Shown here in pieces: positions 30,399 to 38,648 of a stretch of DNA of 64,000 bases; within the stretch, counting starts at the first letter, position 1, and the number at the start of each line of letters is the position of its first letter. The DNA is from Pseudidiomarina insulisalsae (lineage in GTDB: Bacteria > Pseudomonadota > Gammaproteobacteria > Enterobacterales > Alteromonadaceae), in NCBI RefSeq assembly GCF_003987065.1, contig NZ_PIPY01000003.1, positions 62,001 through 126,000 of the forward strand. The letters run 5' to 3'. The notes under the pieces are model-generated. The model was not told the DNA's origin and did no database searches. It saw only the letters and a program-made list of their open reading frames with translations. The translations under genes were made by a program, and so were the position numbers.

Positions 30399-30446
30399 TG
30401 TTGTCCGGTGTGGCAATCCTTTGTTGGTTGTCACACCAACAACAAC
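30399..30446 (-). promoter_or_regulatory. Alternative hairpins before pilA (possible expression platform)
   Basis: Read on the minus strand, TTGTTGGT and ACCAACAA form a perfect stem, while an overlapping GGTGTG can instead pair with CACACC and TTGTTGT with ACAACAA further 3'. The two structures exclude each other, and they lie 40 to 90 nt before the pilA start, downstream of the candidate aptamer. No U-run terminator is seen, so control of translation or RNA decay would be more likely than attenuation. Inference from base pairing only. Confidence 0.35.
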
Positions 30447-30514
30447 GTACTCTGCACTAGCCGAAAGACTGTGGTTGCGCCAGCGACCGTGAAAAGTCGA
30501 AAAGCCACGCCATC

Positions 30515-30650
30515 CACCAGACTTTAGCCTGCAGCCCCGCTATCCGCCAGCGTCTTTACACTCAAAGACTGAAAAGCGCCGGTAGGGACCGGAGGTTTTG
30601 CGTCACCGCCTCTCGACGGTTTTGCCTTTTAAAGCATTTGCCTGGCATCC
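30515..30650 (-). ncRNA. Candidate cyclic-di-GMP-I (GEMM-I) riboswitch upstream of pilA
   Basis: On the minus strand the GEMM-I hallmarks occur in order: AGGCAAAACC, a five-pair stem closed by a GNRA tetraloop (CCGTC-GAGA-GGCGG), TGACGCAAAACCTCCGG, a variable structured segment, and GGATAGCGGGGCTGC. The well-studied Vibrio Vc2 aptamer has GGGCAAACC, a GAAA-capped stem, GGACGCAAAGCCTCCGG and GGTAGCGGGGTTACC at the same places. An outer stem (CCAGG and CTTTA with TAAAG and TCTGG) can close the domain. The variable arm is longer than in Vc2. The site lies in the leader of a pilin gene, a plausible cyclic-di-GMP target. Not confirmed by a covariance model. Confidence 0.75.
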
Positions 30651-30697
30651 CACTGGCTCGCATGTAGCCTAGCCTGCGGTTTGCGCACTGCCTTGTA

Positions 30698-30725
30698 AAC
30701 ATAGCAGATGTAAGGGAATCGTCAA
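30698..30725 (-). promoter_or_regulatory. Candidate promoter for the pilA leader
   Basis: On the minus strand TTGACG (30725-30720) and TATGTT (30703-30698) are separated by 16 bp. Transcription would begin near 30690, ahead of the aptamer, giving a leader of about 330 nt. The site begins right after the nadC stop. No GG-N10-GC sigma-54 element, often used by pilA, was noticed. Confidence 0.45.
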
Positions 30726-30728
30726 TAC

Positions 30729-31679
<951 letters not shown>

Positions 31680-31714
31680 CTATGCAAGCCTGATAAAACA
31701 CAAAGGAATCAACA

Positions 31715-32266
31715 TTGGAAATCAGTGCCGGTCAACTGCAGGGGGTTGAGCAGAAGTTATCGCCCCATCATAACGAGCGTCCTGACGCTCAGGATATCAG
31801 TGTCCTGATTGTGCATGGCATTAGCCTGCCAGCCGGGGAGTTTGGTCAGCCTTATATTGATCAGCTTTTTATGGGTACGCTTGATCCAAAAGCACACCCA
31901 AGCTTCGATGTGCTCGAAGGATTACGCGTGTCGGCGCACTGTGTGATTCACCGTGACGGCCGCATCGTCCAATATGTGCCCTTTCATTTGCGTGCCTGGC
32001 ATGCCGGCAAGTCGCATTATTGTGGGCGCAAGGGCTGTAACGATTTTACCGTCGGTATTGAACTTGAGGGAACGGACACCGAGCCCTACACTAAAGAGCA
32101 GTATCAACAACTTGCAAAGGTTGCCGCAGCACTGGTGCGCACCTATCCGGCACTGACACCGCAACGCATTGTCGGCCATCAACACATCGCGCCGGTGCGC
32201 AAAACCGATCCGGGCCCGGCTTTTGACTGGCAGTATTTTAAATCGCTGCTGAACGAGGAACTGTAA
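31715..32266 (+). CDS. ampD: 1,6-anhydro-N-acetylmuramyl-L-alanine amidase AmpD
   Basis: 183 residues, identical in length to E. coli AmpD, from a TTG at 31715 with AAGGAA seven bases upstream; no ATG fits. Cytoplasmic zinc amidase (amidase_2 fold) that removes the peptide from anhydro-muropeptides during cell wall recycling; in species with inducible AmpC it keeps the inducer low. Zinc ligands: His in VLIVHGISLP, His in GHQHIAPVRKTDPGP and the Asp of the same motif. Directly followed by ampE with no gap. No ampC or ampR is seen here. Confidence 0.95.
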   Translation: MEISAGQLQGVEQKLSPHHNERPDAQDISVLIVHGISLPAGEFGQPYIDQLFMGTLDPKAHPSFDVLEGLRVSAHCVIHRDGRIVQYVPFHLRAWHAGKSHYCGRKGCNDFTVGIELEGTDTEPYTKEQYQQLAKVAAALVRTYPALTPQRIVGHQHIAPVRKTDPGPAFDWQYFKSLLNEEL

Positions 32267-33109
32267 ATGCAATTATTGGCAATTTTATTGGCATATTCCT
32301 TAGAGCGTACAGTAACGCTAAGTCGCAACCTGCACTGGCGCCGTATTGTCTTACGCTGGCAGCATTGGCAGACCCGGCAAACGCAAATGGGGCGCGGCGG
32401 CGACGCTCAGGAAAAAGTGAGCGAATGGCGCCAGCATCTGCTTGGCGAAGTCGTCTGGGCAGTGCTACCGGCGCTGATCATTAGCTTCATTGTGGCTTTA
32501 TTAGACTCGTTTCTGGTGTCGTTCGTGGTGGGCGTGCTGGCACTGCTGGCCACCATGCAATGTCGCGAGGCGCGTGATGCTTACAAAGCCTATTTAGAAG
32601 CCGCCAACAGCGGTGATGACGATGGCTGCGCGCAGCAGTTACGCATTTTACGCCACGCGGCAGCACGGCATGAGGCCGCCTCAGTACATGAGCTCTTGAT
32701 CTGGATTCACCTGCGCTATTATTTTGCAACCTTGTTATATTATGTCCTGTTTGGTGTGTTCGGCGCGTTGGTATATGCCACCTTACGCGATATGAAGCAC
32801 CCGCGTAATAAGTCCTGGAAACAGTTGCAGCTGGTGGTGAACTGGCTGCCGACCCGCATCATGAGCTTTGGCTTTCTGATGGTCGGTAATTTCAGCAAAG
32901 CATTACCGGTCTGGCTCAATTCCGTCGGCAATCGCCCACAGAATAACTTCGAGGCGCTTGCCAAAGTGGCAAATGCGGCTGAGGATCTGACTCCCAAACA
33001 TGAGGACGACGTCACCTCAACTGCTCTGACCAGCGTCGCGCTGGTGAAGCGTAACATGCTGTTCTTTATCGTTTTATTGGCAACTATGACGATAGCTGGC
33101 TGGGTCTAA
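32267..33109 (+). CDS. ampE: AmpE-like regulatory membrane protein
   Basis: 280 residues starting at the base after the ampD stop. Predicted four membrane helices in two groups (about 66-86 and 145-180, then a C-terminal one at 259-279). The Ser/Arg motif SLERTVTLSRNLHW at the N-terminus and the CobD/CbiB-like fold are typical of AmpE, whose biochemical role is unclear; it has been proposed as a sensor in beta-lactamase regulation. Call rests on position after ampD and overall pattern. Confidence 0.88.
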   Translation: MQLLAILLAYSLERTVTLSRNLHWRRIVLRWQHWQTRQTQMGRGGDAQEKVSEWRQHLLGEVVWAVLPALIISFIVALLDSFLVSFVVGVLALLATMQCREARDAYKAYLEAANSGDDDGCAQQLRILRHAAARHEAASVHELLIWIHLRYYFATLLYYVLFGVFGALVYATLRDMKHPRNKSWKQLQLVVNWLPTRIMSFGFLMVGNFSKALPVWLNSVGNRPQNNFEALAKVANAAEDLTPKHEDDVTSTALTSVALVKRNMLFFIVLLATMTIAGWV

Positions 33110-33120
33110 AAAAGAAAAGG

Positions 33121-33149
33121 TTGGGTTCGCCCCCGTTTTCGACTAAAAT
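33121..33149 (+). promoter_or_regulatory. Candidate promoter of the pdhR-aceEF operon
   Basis: TTGGGT (33121-33126) and TAAAAT (33144-33149) are spaced by 17 bp. The PdhR box begins four bases after the -10 element, overlapping the expected transcription start, the classical layout for repression. Confidence 0.6.
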
Positions 33150-33152
33150 GCG

Positions 33153-33167
33153 TTTGGTAAGACCAAT
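33153..33167. promoter_or_regulatory. PdhR operator
   Basis: TTTGGTAAGACCAAT contains the hyphenated palindrome TTGGT-AAG-ACCAA and equals the known PdhR consensus (ATTGGTAAGACCAAT) at all but the first base. Pyruvate releases PdhR from such sites. Position over the start of transcription predicts autorepression of pdhR and repression of aceEF. Confidence 0.88.
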
Positions 33168-33192
33168 GACCCATTAATGAAATGCGAGAGTG

Positions 33193-33260
33193 TTATTGGA
33201 TATTAGTTATTGGATATTAGTGAATTCACCCAATAACCAATATCCAGTATCAAATAACGC
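33193..33260. repeat. A/T-rich GATATT palindrome, copy 1
   Basis: A 14-bp unit GTTATTGGATATTA is present twice in tandem, and the region folds as a long hairpin: GGATATTAGTTATTGG pairs with CCAATAACCAATATCC with one mismatch, around GTGAATTCACC-like loop bases. It lies in the pdhR leader, between the PdhR box and the start codon. A related element precedes the M13 peptidase gene (40572-40628); both end in ATATC/GTATC followed by AAATAACG. Confidence 0.75.
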
Positions 33261-33279
33261 CTTAAGGTTTTCAAAAACG

Positions 33280-34035
33280 ATGGCTTTTGACCGCATACAA
33301 CCGACCAAACTGTCCGACGTGATCATGCAACGCATTGAAGCCATGATCGTCGACGGTACCCTGGAAGCTGGCGCGCGCTTGCCGTCGGAGCGCGATCTTG
33401 CGCATCAGTTTTCGGTGTCGCGGCCGAGTCTGCGTGAGGCCATTCAGAAGCTCGAAGCACGCGGTTTACTTGAGCGACGTCAAGGCGGCGGCACCTATGT
33501 TTGCGATAATATGCAAGCGCGCGTGGCGGAGCCCTTGCTTGAATTGCTAACACAGCACCCGGAATCGCAGTTCGATCTGCTTGAGTTTCGTCACGCGCTC
33601 GAAGGCATCTCGTCGTATTATGCGGCCATGCGCGGTACACCAAATGACTTAACGCACATTGAGCAGGCGTTCACTGCTATCAAAGAAGAGCCCGGCGCTG
33701 ATCTCGCCGCACAGGCACAGGCGCTCACCGAATTTAACCTGCGCATCTGCGAAGCATCGCATAATGTGATCCTCCTGCATCTGGTGCGCAGTATGCAGCC
33801 ACTGTTACAAAAAAATATTCAGCAAAACCTGCAGGACCTGGCACATAAGCCGGGCGTCATGCAGCAACTTCACGAACATCGGCAGCAGATTGTCGCTGCC
33901 ATCAAAGCTGGCGAACCTGAACAAGCGCGCGAAGCGTGCCATCAGCTGCTAGCCTTTATTGAACACGCGTTATTGACCTCGAATCGCGAACAGTCGCGCA
34001 TTCAACGGTCTTTACGTCGAACGCAAACTGGGTAA
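33280..34035 (+). CDS. pdhR: Pyruvate dehydrogenase complex repressor PdhR
   Basis: 251 residues from ATG 33280; the open frame runs back through the A/T-rich repeat, but that part is not family-like. GntR-type regulator, FadR subfamily: winged-helix domain at 1-75 (LPSERDLAHQFSVSRPSLREAIQKLEARGLL) and an all-helical FCD effector domain that binds pyruvate. Metal-site residues lie in FNLRICEASHN and HEHRQQIVAAI. A PdhR box precedes the gene. Ends 9 bases before aceE. Confidence 0.95.
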   Translation: MAFDRIQPTKLSDVIMQRIEAMIVDGTLEAGARLPSERDLAHQFSVSRPSLREAIQKLEARGLLERRQGGGTYVCDNMQARVAEPLLELLTQHPESQFDLLEFRHALEGISSYYAAMRGTPNDLTHIEQAFTAIKEEPGADLAAQAQALTEFNLRICEASHNVILLHLVRSMQPLLQKNIQQNLQDLAHKPGVMQQLHEHRQQIVAAIKAGEPEQAREACHQLLAFIEHALLTSNREQSRIQRSLRRTQTG

Positions 34036-34044
34036 GGAAAGAGT

Positions 34045-36714
34045 ATGACCGACCATTTTAAAGACGATCTGGATCCACAGGAAACGCGCGAGTGGCTTGA
34101 CGCCCTCGAAGTCGTCCTTGAAGAAGATGGCCCCGAGCGTGGCCATTTCTTGTTGGAGTCGTTGATTGAAAAAGCCCGCCGTAGTGGTGCTTACTTGCCA
34201 TACGCAGCGACGACCGCGTACCTGAACACGATTCCGGCCAGCCAGGAGCCGACCATGCCAGGTGACCAGAGCATGGAAGCGCGGGTACGCGCCGCTATTC
34301 GCTGGAATGCATTGGCTATGGTACTGCGCGCTTCGAAAAAAGAGCTGGAGCTGGGCGGCCATATTTCAAGTTTCGCGTCATCGGCGATGATTTACGATGT
34401 CGGCTTTAACCACTTTTTCCGCGCGCCAACTGATGAAGACGGTGGCGATTTCCTGTTTATTCAGGGCCACGCGTCTCCGGGTATTTATGCCCGTGCTTAT
34501 TTAGAAGGTCGTATCAGTGAAGACGAACTGAACAACTTCCGTCAGGAAGTTGACGGCGAGGGCATCAGCTCTTACCCGCATCCGAAACTGATGCCTGATT
34601 TCTGGCAGTTCCCGACCGTTTCAATGGGGTTAGGCCCGATTCAGGCCATTTATCAGGCGCGTTACCTGAAATATTTAACTGACCGTGGCATTAAAGACTG
34701 CTCTAAGCAGCGCGTTTACTGCTTCTTAGGTGACGGTGAGGTGGATGAGCCAGAAAGCTTAGGCGCCATTGGCCTTGCGACCCGCGAAGGGCTCGACAAC
34801 CTGACCTTTATCGTGAACTGTAACCTGCAGCGTCTGGATGGCCCGGTTCGTGGTAACGGCAAGATCATTCAGGAACTTGAAGGTACCTTCCGCGGCGCTG
34901 GCTGGGAAGTTATTAAAGTGATTTGGGGTCGCTACTGGGATCCGCTTCTGTACCGTGACACCGAAGGTAAGCTTGCCCAGATCATGCAAGAAACCGTCGA
35001 CGGTGAATACCAGAACTATAAAGCCAAAGGTGGTGCCTACACCCGTGAGCACTTCTTCGGCAAGACCGAAGAAACCAAAGAAATGGTCGCCAACCTGTCA
35101 GATGAAGATATCTGGCGTCTGAACCGTGGTGGTCACGATCCGGTGAAAGTTTACGCTGCTTATCATAAAGCAGTAAACACTAAGGGTCGTCCTCAGGTCA
35201 TTCTGGCGAAAACCGTGAAAGGTTACGGCATGGGCTCTGCGGGTGAAGGTAAGAATATTGCCCACCAGGTGAAGAAAATGGACATGGAAGCGATTAAGCA
35301 CTTCCGTGACCGTTTCAATATTCCCGTAAAGGATGACGAGCTGGAAGATATTCCATTCTACAAATTCCCGGACGACAGCCCGGAAATGAAGTACATGCGC
35401 GAGCGTCGCGAGGCCTTGGGTGGCTACATGCCAAAACGTCGCGCCAACACCGACGTGGAATTGGAAATGCCGCCACTGAAAGCGTTTGAGTCGGTACTCA
35501 AAGGCTCAGGCGATCGTCAGATCTCAACCACAATGGCATTTGTGCGTGTACTGACGGCGCTGCTGAAAGACAAGAAGATTGGCAAGCGCGTGGTGCCGAT
35601 TATCCCTGATGAAGCCCGTACCTTTGGTATGGAAGGCTTGTTCCGTCAGGTCGGTATCTACTCAAGCCAGGGTCAGAAATACGAGCCGCAGGATGCCGAT
35701 CAGGTCGCTTACTATCGTGAAGATAAAGAAGGCCAGGTGTTACAGGAAGGCATTAATGAGCTTGGCGCCATGGCCTCTTGGGTGGCAGCTGCAACCAGCT
35801 ACTCGACCAACAATGTGCCGATGATTCCGTTCTACATCTATTACTCAATGTTCGGTTTCCAGCGCGTGGGTGACCTGGTCTGGGCCGCTGGTGACAGCCA
35901 GGCGCGTGGCTTTTTGGTCGGTGGTACCGCTGGACGCACCACGCTTAACGGTGAAGGCTTGCAGCACCAGGACGGTAGCAGCCACATTCTGTTTAATACC
36001 GTACCAAACTGTGTCACGTATGACCCAACCTTCGGTTACGAGATTGCAGTCATTGTGCAGGACGGTTTACGTCGCATGTACGGCGAGCAGGAAAACGTGT
36101 TCTATTACATTACCGTGATGAACGAAAACTACCATCAGCCGGAAATGCCGGAAGGGGTAGAAGAGGGCATCATCAAGGGTATGTACGAGCTTGAGAAGCA
36201 CGAAGCCAAGAAAACCAAGGCAGAAGTGCAGTTGCTTGGCTCGGGCACTATTTTACAGCAGGTGCGTGCTGCGGCAGAAATTCTTGCTGACAAGTATGGC
36301 GTGACCTCAACCGTTTATAGCGCGACCTCGTTTAACGAGCTGGCGCGTGAAGGTCTGGATGTGGATCGTTACAACATGCTTAACCCGACCAAGAAAGAAA
36401 AAGTTGCTTATGTAACTAAGCTTCTTGAGAAGGCTAAGGGTCCAACCATCGCCGCAACCGATTACCAGAAATTGTATGCTGACCAGATCCGCGCCTGGGT
36501 CCCTACGCCTTATCGCGTGCTGGGTACCGATGGTTTTGGTCGCTCAGACAGTCGCGAGAATCTGCGTCGTCACTTCGAAGTGAGTGCTGAGTACATTACC
36601 GTTGCTGCGTTGGCTGAGCTTGCAAAAGCTGGCGATATCGACAAGAAGGTGGTTGCTCAGGCAATCAAAGACTTCGGCATCGACGTCGACAAAACCAACC
36701 CACTTTACGCATAA
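34045..36714 (+). CDS. aceE: Pyruvate dehydrogenase E1 component AceE
   Basis: 889 residues, homodimeric thiamine diphosphate-dependent E1 (E. coli protein: 887). Decarboxylates pyruvate and reductively acetylates the lipoyl groups of AceF. N-terminal E2-binding segment (DLDPQETREWLDALE), thiamine-binding GDGEVDEPES...NCNLQRLDGPVRGN, the DEARTFGMEGLFRQVGIY region, and the C-terminal domain ending KTNPLYA. GGTAAGGAAAGAGT supplies the ribosome-binding site. Co-transcribed with pdhR and aceF. Confidence 0.97.
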   Translation: MTDHFKDDLDPQETREWLDALEVVLEEDGPERGHFLLESLIEKARRSGAYLPYAATTAYLNTIPASQEPTMPGDQSMEARVRAAIRWNALAMVLRASKKELELGGHISSFASSAMIYDVGFNHFFRAPTDEDGGDFLFIQGHASPGIYARAYLEGRISEDELNNFRQEVDGEGISSYPHPKLMPDFWQFPTVSMGLGPIQAIYQARYLKYLTDRGIKDCSKQRVYCFLGDGEVDEPESLGAIGLATREGLDNLTFIVNCNLQRLDGPVRGNGKIIQELEGTFRGAGWEVIKVIWGRYWDPLLYRDTEGKLAQIMQETVDGEYQNYKAKGGAYTREHFFGKTEETKEMVANLSDEDIWRLNRGGHDPVKVYAAYHKAVNTKGRPQVILAKTVKGYGMGSAGEGKNIAHQVKKMDMEAIKHFRDRFNIPVKDDELEDIPFYKFPDDSPEMKYMRERREALGGYMPKRRANTDVELEMPPLKAFESVLKGSGDRQISTTMAFVRVLTALLKDKKIGKRVVPIIPDEARTFGMEGLFRQVGIYSSQGQKYEPQDADQVAYYREDKEGQVLQEGINELGAMASWVAAATSYSTNNVPMIPFYIYYSMFGFQRVGDLVWAAGDSQARGFLVGGTAGRTTLNGEGLQHQDGSSHILFNTVPNCVTYDPTFGYEIAVIVQDGLRRMYGEQENVFYYITVMNENYHQPEMPEGVEEGIIKGMYELEKHEAKKTKAEVQLLGSGTILQQVRAAAEILADKYGVTSTVYSATSFNELAREGLDVDRYNMLNPTKKEKVAYVTKLLEKAKGPTIAATDYQKLYADQIRAWVPTPYRVLGTDGFGRSDSRENLRRHFEVSAEYITVAALAELAKAGDIDKKVVAQAIKDFGIDVDKTNPLYA

Positions 36715-36735
36715 AACAGGGGAGCGCAGACGACT

Positions 36736-38559
36736 ATGGCAGATTTAAAAGAAGTACACGCCCCCGATGTCGGCGGCGAAGAAGTTGAAGTCATCGAGGT
36801 TCTGGTCAGCAAAGGCGACAGCGTCGAAGCTGAAGACGGCCTGATCACCGTTGAGAGCGACAAAGCCTCAATGGACATCCCGGCACCGTTCGCCGGCAAA
36901 GTCGACGAAATCAAAGTCAGCGTCGGTGACAAGATCTCCGAAGGCGACCTCATCGCCATGCTGGCCGCCGCTGACGAAGGCTCAGACGACGAAGACGAAG
37001 ACTCGGGCGACGACGATTCGGACAATGGCGGTGACGGGGACGACGTAGCCCGTAGTTCTACTACGGGTGAAACCTCCGACAAAGAAGATGCCGGTGACGA
37101 AGAAGAACCCACCGACAAAGACGAAGACAAAGACAAAGATGACTCGGGCGAAACCGAAGTCATCGAAGTCAAAGTCCCCGACATCGGCGGCGACACCGAC
37201 GTTGAAGTCATCGAAGTTCTCGTCTCCGAAGGCGACAGCATTGAAAAAGAAGATGGCCTGATCACCCTCGAAACCGACAAAGCCACCATGGACGTGCCAA
37301 GCCCTGAAGCCGGCACCGTCAAGTCCGTGGAAGTCAACACCGGTGACAAAGTCAGCGAAGGCTCGCTGGTCATCACCCTGGAAGTAGCCCGTAGCTCTAC
37401 TACGGGTAAAAAGTCGGAAGAAGAAGACGAGGGTGAATCAAAATCTTCGTCGGCCGAATCAAAATCTTCGTCGGCTGACGCCGATGCATCTTCTGGCGAA
37501 GATGCAGAGGGGGCAGCCCCGTCCGGGTCAGCCCCTTCAGACGAAGAGGAAGGTCGTGTCACCGCATCCGGTGAGCGCAAAGCCCCACCCGTACCTGATC
37601 ACCCACTCGACAAAAAGGGTAAAGCCGAAGGCCTTGCCTACGCATCGCCGGCAGTACGCCGTCTGGCGCGCGAGTTTGGTGTGAACCTGAACGAGGTGAA
37701 AGGCAGCGGTCGCAAGGAACGTATCCTCAAAGAAGACGTGCAGGAATACGTGAAATACGAACTGTCACGCCCGAAAGCAACAGCTTCGGCGGGTACCTCG
37801 AAAGGCTCCGGTGGCTTACAAGTCATCGCGCCACCGAAAGTCGACTTCAGCAAGTTCGGTGAAATTGAAGAAGTGCCATTAACCCGTATTCAGAAAATTT
37901 CGGGACCGAACCTGCACCGCAACTGGGTGACCATTCCACACGTTACGCAGTTTGACGAAGCCGATATTACCGAGCTCGAGAACTTCCGTAAGCAAGAGAA
38001 CGAGCTGCAGGCCAAGAAGAAAGACGGCGTGAAGATCACCCCGTTGGTATTCATCATGAAAGCGGTCGCCAAAGCGCTGCAGGAGTATCCGGTCTTTAAC
38101 TCCTCACTGGCAGAAGACGGCGAGCACCTGATCATGAAGAAATACATTCATATCGGTATTGCGGTGGATACTCCGGGAGGCCTGGTCGTACCGGTCATTC
38201 GTGACGTCGACAAAAAAGGTATCTACCAGCTGTCTGAAGAACTGATGGATGTCAGCAGCCGCGCGCGTGACGGCAAGCTGAAGTCGCAGGACATGCAGGG
38301 CGGTTGTTTCTCAATCTCAAGCCTGGGTGGCATTGGCGGTACGGCGTTTACGCCTATCGTGAACGCCCCGGACGTCGCTATTCTGGGCGTTTCGAAGAGC
38401 GAAATGAAGCCTAAATGGAACGGTGACGAGTTTGAGCCACGCCTGATGTTGCCAACCAGCCTGTCATACGACCATCGTGTGATTGACGGCGCGGTTGCCG
38501 CACGTTTTAGTGTGTATCTGTGCAATGTCCTGTCGGATATCAGAAAACTCATCCTATAA
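36736..38559 (+). CDS. aceF: Pyruvate dehydrogenase E2 (dihydrolipoamide acetyltransferase) AceF with repeat-derived linkers
   Basis: 607 residues. Two lipoyl domains: residues 1-76 (lipoylated Lys43 in ESDKASMD) and about 140-215 (Lys182 in ETDKATMD); a peripheral-subunit-binding domain with [16 protein letters not shown]; and the acetyltransferase core with HRVIDG (His580, Asp584). E. coli has three lipoyl domains, this protein two. The linkers are long and strongly acidic or Ser-rich. Two REP palindromes lie in frame, each read as VARSSTTG (residues 104-111 and 217-224), one directly after each lipoyl domain or its acidic linker; a 21-bp tandem duplication gives ESKSSSA twice; and a G/C-rich palindrome gives EGAAPSG at 258-264. 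Reading frame is intact, so the protein is probably functional. Confidence 0.97.
   Translation: MADLKEVHAPDVGGEEVEVIEVLVSKGDSVEAEDGLITVESDKASMDIPAPFAGKVDEIKVSVGDKISEGDLIAMLAAADEGSDDEDEDSGDDDSDNGGDGDDVARSSTTGETSDKEDAGDEEEPTDKDEDKDKDDSGETEVIEVKVPDIGGDTDVEVIEVLVSEGDSIEKEDGLITLETDKATMDVPSPEAGTVKSVEVNTGDKVSEGSLVITLEVARSSTTGKKSEEEDEGESKSSSAESKSSSADADASSGEDAEGAAPSGSAPSDEEEGRVTASGERKAPPVPDHPLDKKGKAEGLAYASPAVRRLAREFGVNLNEVKGSGRKERILKEDVQEYVKYELSRPKATASAGTSKGSGGLQVIAPPKVDFSKFGEIEEVPLTRIQKISGPNLHRNWVTIPHVTQFDEADITELENFRKQENELQAKKKDGVKITPLVFIMKAVAKALQEYPVFNSSLAEDGEHLIMKKYIHIGIAVDTPGGLVVPVIRDVDKKGIYQLSEELMDVSSRARDGKLKSQDMQGGCFSISSLGGIGGTAFTPIVNAPDVAILGVSKSEMKPKWNGDEFEPRLMLPTSLSYDHRVIDGAVAARFSVYLCNVLSDIRKLIL
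37045..37067 (+). repeat. REP-like palindrome, copy 2, inside aceF
   Basis: 23 bp: GTAGC head, then CCGTAG/CTACGG arms around TTCTA. Starts on a codon boundary and encodes V-A-R-S-S-T-T-G with the next base. Lies in the linker after lipoyl domain 1. Confidence 0.95.
37384..37406 (+). repeat. REP-like palindrome, copy 3, inside aceF
   Basis: Differs from copy 2 by one base (T to C in the centre: CTCTA). Same strand and same reading frame, again encoding V-A-R-S-S-T-T-G, in the linker after lipoyl domain 2. Confidence 0.95.
37435..37476 (+). repeat. 21-bp tandem duplication in the aceF linker
   Basis: Two adjacent 21-bp units (37435-37455 and 37456-37476) differ only at the last base and encode ESKSSSA twice. 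In-frame growth of a flexible linker. Confidence 0.9.
37504..37526 (+). repeat. G/C-rich palindrome inside aceF
   Basis: Core GGGGC-A-GCCCC with partly paired flanks (CAGAG before, GTCCGG after), resembling the element at 57637-57663. Encodes EGAAPSG; the intergenic copy at 57.6 kb would also read EGAAPSG in one frame. Confidence 0.65.
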
Positions 38560-38561
38560 AT

Positions 38562-38590
38562 TAAACAAATCGCGCGGAGGCTGTTATAAT
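38562..38590 (+). promoter_or_regulatory. Candidate promoter for lpdA
   Basis: TAAACA (38562-38567) and TATAAT (38585-38590) with a 17-bp spacer. The -10 lies in the loop of an inverted repeat, CGCGCGG (38571-38577) with CCGCGCG (38596-38602). In E. coli lpd also has a separate promoter because the enzyme serves several complexes. Confidence 0.5.
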
Positions 38591-38648
38591 CCGCCCCGCG
38601 CGAAATTTAACCGAATTCAACGAAATTCTACGAAAGTAAGAGGTCGTC

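Noticed and set aside
33193-33260. Possible CRISPR-like array of GATATT units
   Set aside because: Units are adjacent, palindromic and have no spacers.
33190-33279. N-terminal extension of PdhR through the A/T-rich repeat
   Set aside because: The PdhR family begins at about ATG 33280; the extension encodes only repeat-derived residues.
36705-37580. A 291-residue minus-strand open frame rich in Ser across aceF
   Set aside because: It is the antisense reading of the acidic, repetitive aceF linkers; no family resemblance, and aceF is certain.
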